From: Ignavibacteria bacterium
GTDB lineage: Bacteria > Bacteroidota > Ignavibacteria > Tepidaquicellales > OLB5
NCBI GenBank assembly: GCA_030835005.1
Contig: JAUQWT010000391.1
Coordinates: 1-8,349 of the forward strand
DNA length: 8,349 nucleotides
Direction of reading: 5' to 3'
Below the pieces are notes generated by a model. That model ran no database searches and was not told where the DNA came from. It saw only the letters and a program-made list of their open reading frames with translations. Both the position numbers and the translations under genes were made by a program. Below, one piece after another: positions 6,677 through 8,349 of the stretch; the stretch's first letter is position 1; each line of letters starts with the position of its first letter.

Positions 6677-7686
6677 TGCTTATAGATAATGCTAAGATAA
6701 AGATCAAAAGCGGCGATGGCGGCAAAGGCTGTGTAAGCTTCAGGCGTGAAAAATATGTTCCCAAAGGCGGCCCAAACGGCGGCGATGGAGGAAATGGCGG
6801 AGACGTCATATTTAAAGCCGATAATTCCCTGGCTACACTGATCGATTTCCGCTACAAGAGAACTTACAAGGCCGAAAACGGCGTTAACGGAATGGGCGGA
6901 GATAAGACCGGCAAGACGGGGCAGGATTCAATTATCAGGGTTCCTTGCGGCAGTATTATCAAAGATGCCACAACCTCAGCAATACTTGCAGATCTTGTAG
7001 AAAACGGTGATTCATATGTTGCCGCAAAAGGCGGCAAAGGCGGCCGCGGAAATGCCAGGTTTGCAACATCAACTAACCAGGCTCCCAGGGAAGCAGAACC
7101 CGGAACTAAGGGGCAGGAGCTTGATATTGAGATAGAACTGAAGCTTATTGCGGATGTTGGACTTGTTGGGCTTCCCAATGCAGGAAAATCAACATTAATA
7201 TCAAAGATATCAGCAGCAAAGCCTAAAATTGCAGATTACCCGTTTACTACACTTCAGCCTAATTTAGGAATTGTCAGATATAAGGATTATCAGAGTTTTG
7301 TTGTTGCCGATATACCCGGTCTTATTGAGGGCGCACATACAGGCAAAGGGCTTGGGATCCGCTTTCTAAAACATATTGAAAGAACACGCGTGCTTGTGTT
7401 TTTAATAGATGCATCGGGAATATTGCTTAAGAAGAATAAACTTGAAGATTATGATGTTTTAATAAATGAGCTTGGCGGTTACGATAAAGAACTGCTGTTG
7501 AAGCCGAGGATAATTTGTTTTTCTAAAATTGATACTCTTACAGAAGATGAAAAAAAGAAGCTAGATAAGATCAAATTCAATAAAGGGAAGAGCAAAGAAA
7601 AATATCCTGTGTTAAAGATCTCTGCTGTAAGCGGGGAAAACATTAGTAAACTTTTAGATGAGATCTGGATGGTTTTACACGAATGA
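6676..7686 (+). CDS. obg: Obg/CgtA GTPase
   Basis: A cytosolic GTPase of the Obg family that binds the 50S ribosomal subunit and links ribosome assembly to stress and growth state. It has 336 residues. Seen: the glycine-rich Obg fold at 1-157, with SGDGGKGCVSFRREKYVPKGGPNGGDGGNGG at 12-42 split by the usual Gly hairpins and AAKGGKGGRGNARF at 116-129. The G domain follows: G1 GLPNAGKS (165-172), G2 FTTLQPNLG (190-198), G3 DIPGLIEG (212-219) and G5 SAV (316-318). G4 reads SKID at 283-286 in place of the canonical NKxD. The protein ends shortly after the G domain, so it lacks the C-terminal OCT domain of some homologues. A weak AAGG lies 7 nt before the ATG, inside the preceding gene. Neighbours are the unknown gene (1-nt overlap) and surE (4-nt overlap), not rplU-rpmA as in many bacteria. 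Confidence 0.97.
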   Translation: MLIDNAKIKIKSGDGGKGCVSFRREKYVPKGGPNGGDGGNGGDVIFKADNSLATLIDFRYKRTYKAENGVNGMGGDKTGKTGQDSIIRVPCGSIIKDATTSAILADLVENGDSYVAAKGGKGGRGNARFATSTNQAPREAEPGTKGQELDIEIELKLIADVGLVGLPNAGKSTLISKISAAKPKIADYPFTTLQPNLGIVRYKDYQSFVVADIPGLIEGAHTGKGLGIRFLKHIERTRVLVFLIDASGILLKKNKLEDYDVLINELGGYDKELLLKPRIICFSKIDTLTEDEKKKLDKIKFNKGKSKEKYPVLKISAVSGENISKLLDEIWMVLHE

Positions 7687-8349
7687 AGAATAAACCGAAC
7701 ATACTGGTTTCAAACGATGATGGCATTGAGGCACCGGGCCTGCAGCTGCTAGTAGAGGAGCTTAAGAAGTTTGCCAATGTTTATGTGTGCGCTCCCTACC
7801 GCCAGCAGAGTGCCGTTGGACATTCGATCACGATTTTCTATCCGCTTCGGGCTTATGAACACTTTAAAAACGGCGAGTTATTCGGTATGGCAGTTGAAGG
7901 CACTCCGGCTGATGCAGTAAAGATAGGGGTACTGTTTTTTTATAAGGACGTGAAGTTTGATCTTGTCGTTTCGGGGATAAACCACGGAGCTAATACTGCA
8001 ATAAATATCATTTATTCAGGGACGGTTTCTGCGGCAACTGAAGGCACGATCCTTGGAATACCTTCAATTGCACTATCTTTAACAACATTCAGCAAAGTTG
8101 ATTTTGCGGCGCCCGCAAGGATTGCATCCAAGATCATCAAGAAAATTTGGGAAGATGAAAAGATCAGGATAAGTAAAGGAACATTGCTTAACATTAATAT
8201 TCCAAATGCAGAAGAAGACAAGATAAAAGGGGTAAAGATCACTAAACAGGGGAAATCTTACTGGGAAGACTCCTTTGATGTACGTGCTGATCCAAATGGC
8301 AGAGATTATTACTGGCTGACCGGCAAAATGGTGTATAAAGATGATTCAA
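7683..8349 (+). CDS. surE: 5'/3'-nucleotidase SurE (3' end outside window)
   Basis: A metal-dependent phosphatase acting on nucleoside 5'- and 3'-monophosphates, cytosolic, linked to stationary-phase survival. 222 codons are present and the frame is open to the window edge. SurE proteins are usually about 245-270 residues, so the end is probably 25-50 codons away. Seen: ILVSNDDGIEAPG (7-19) with metal ligands D12 and D13; APYRQQSAVGHSIT (37-50) with S43; VEGTPADAV (71-79); and SGINHGAN (97-104) with N100, matching E. coli D8, D9, S39 and N92. The family signature YSGTVSAATEG is at about 110-120. The ATG overlaps the obg stop as ATGA, so translation is probably coupled. No separate Shine-Dalgarno is visible. 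Confidence 0.96.
   Translation, partial: MKNKPNILVSNDDGIEAPGLQLLVEELKKFANVYVCAPYRQQSAVGHSITIFYPLRAYEHFKNGELFGMAVEGTPADAVKIGVLFFYKDVKFDLVVSGINHGANTAINIIYSGTVSAATEGTILGIPSIALSLTTFSKVDFAAPARIASKIIKKIWEDEKIRISKGTLLNINIPNAEEDKIKGVKITKQGKSYWEDSFDVRADPNGRDYYWLTGKMVYKDDS

Noticed and set aside
6864..7178. Antisense frame of 104 codons inside obg
   Set aside because: Its Pro/Ser-rich content is what the reverse complement of the Gly-rich Obg fold produces; there is no independent evidence of coding.
8012..8242. Antisense frame of 76 codons inside surE
   Set aside because: It is opposite the conserved SurE core and is a shadow of that gene.

Overview
The window is 8.3 kb of ordinary, fairly compact bacterial chromosome. 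Every supported gene lies on the + strand and base composition looks even, with AT-rich spacers. Several traits point to the Bacteroidota/Chlorobiota (FCB) side of the tree, perhaps an Ignavibacteria-like organism. Shine-Dalgarno sequences are mostly absent. One leader carries a candidate TTG / TAnnTTTG promoter of the Bacteroidota type. Obg has SKID in place of the usual NKxD, and SurE has an SGINHGAN signature. This placement is inferred from motifs, not from a database search.

Layout. Positions 1-255 hold the 3' end of a gene for a protein with half of a zinc ribbon and a beta-rich tail. Positions 256-387 are a leader with a candidate promoter and a hairpin that runs into a TTTCGCTTCGCTC tract. 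Then come an enoyl-CoA hydratase/crotonase (388-1176), an exported HtrA-like serine protease with C-terminal TPRs and a TTG start (1237-2835), succinate dehydrogenase flavoprotein sdhA (2851-4611) and iron-sulfur subunit sdhB (4668-5375). A spacer with two mutually exclusive hairpins follows. The last block is a tightly packed trio: an unrecognised 416-residue protein (5426-6676), the GTPase gene obg (6676-7686) and surE, which runs off the window end (7683-8349). These three overlap by 1 and 4 nt, so they are probably translationally coupled.

Functional picture. The crotonase (acyl-CoA hydration) and SdhAB (succinate oxidation, TCA cycle and respiratory chain) are central carbon and energy enzymes. 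The HtrA-TPR protein probably works in the periplasm or at the envelope. The obg-surE block serves ribosome/stress GTPase function and nucleotide phosphatase function. No membrane-anchor subunit (sdhC or sdhD) lies next to sdhAB.

I saw no mobile element, CRISPR array, tRNA, rRNA or convincing novel defence system. The points most worth a second look are the HtrA-TPR architecture, the quinone-site substitution in SdhB, the absent SDH anchors, the unknown gene coupled to obg, and the two RNA or DNA structures in the spacers.
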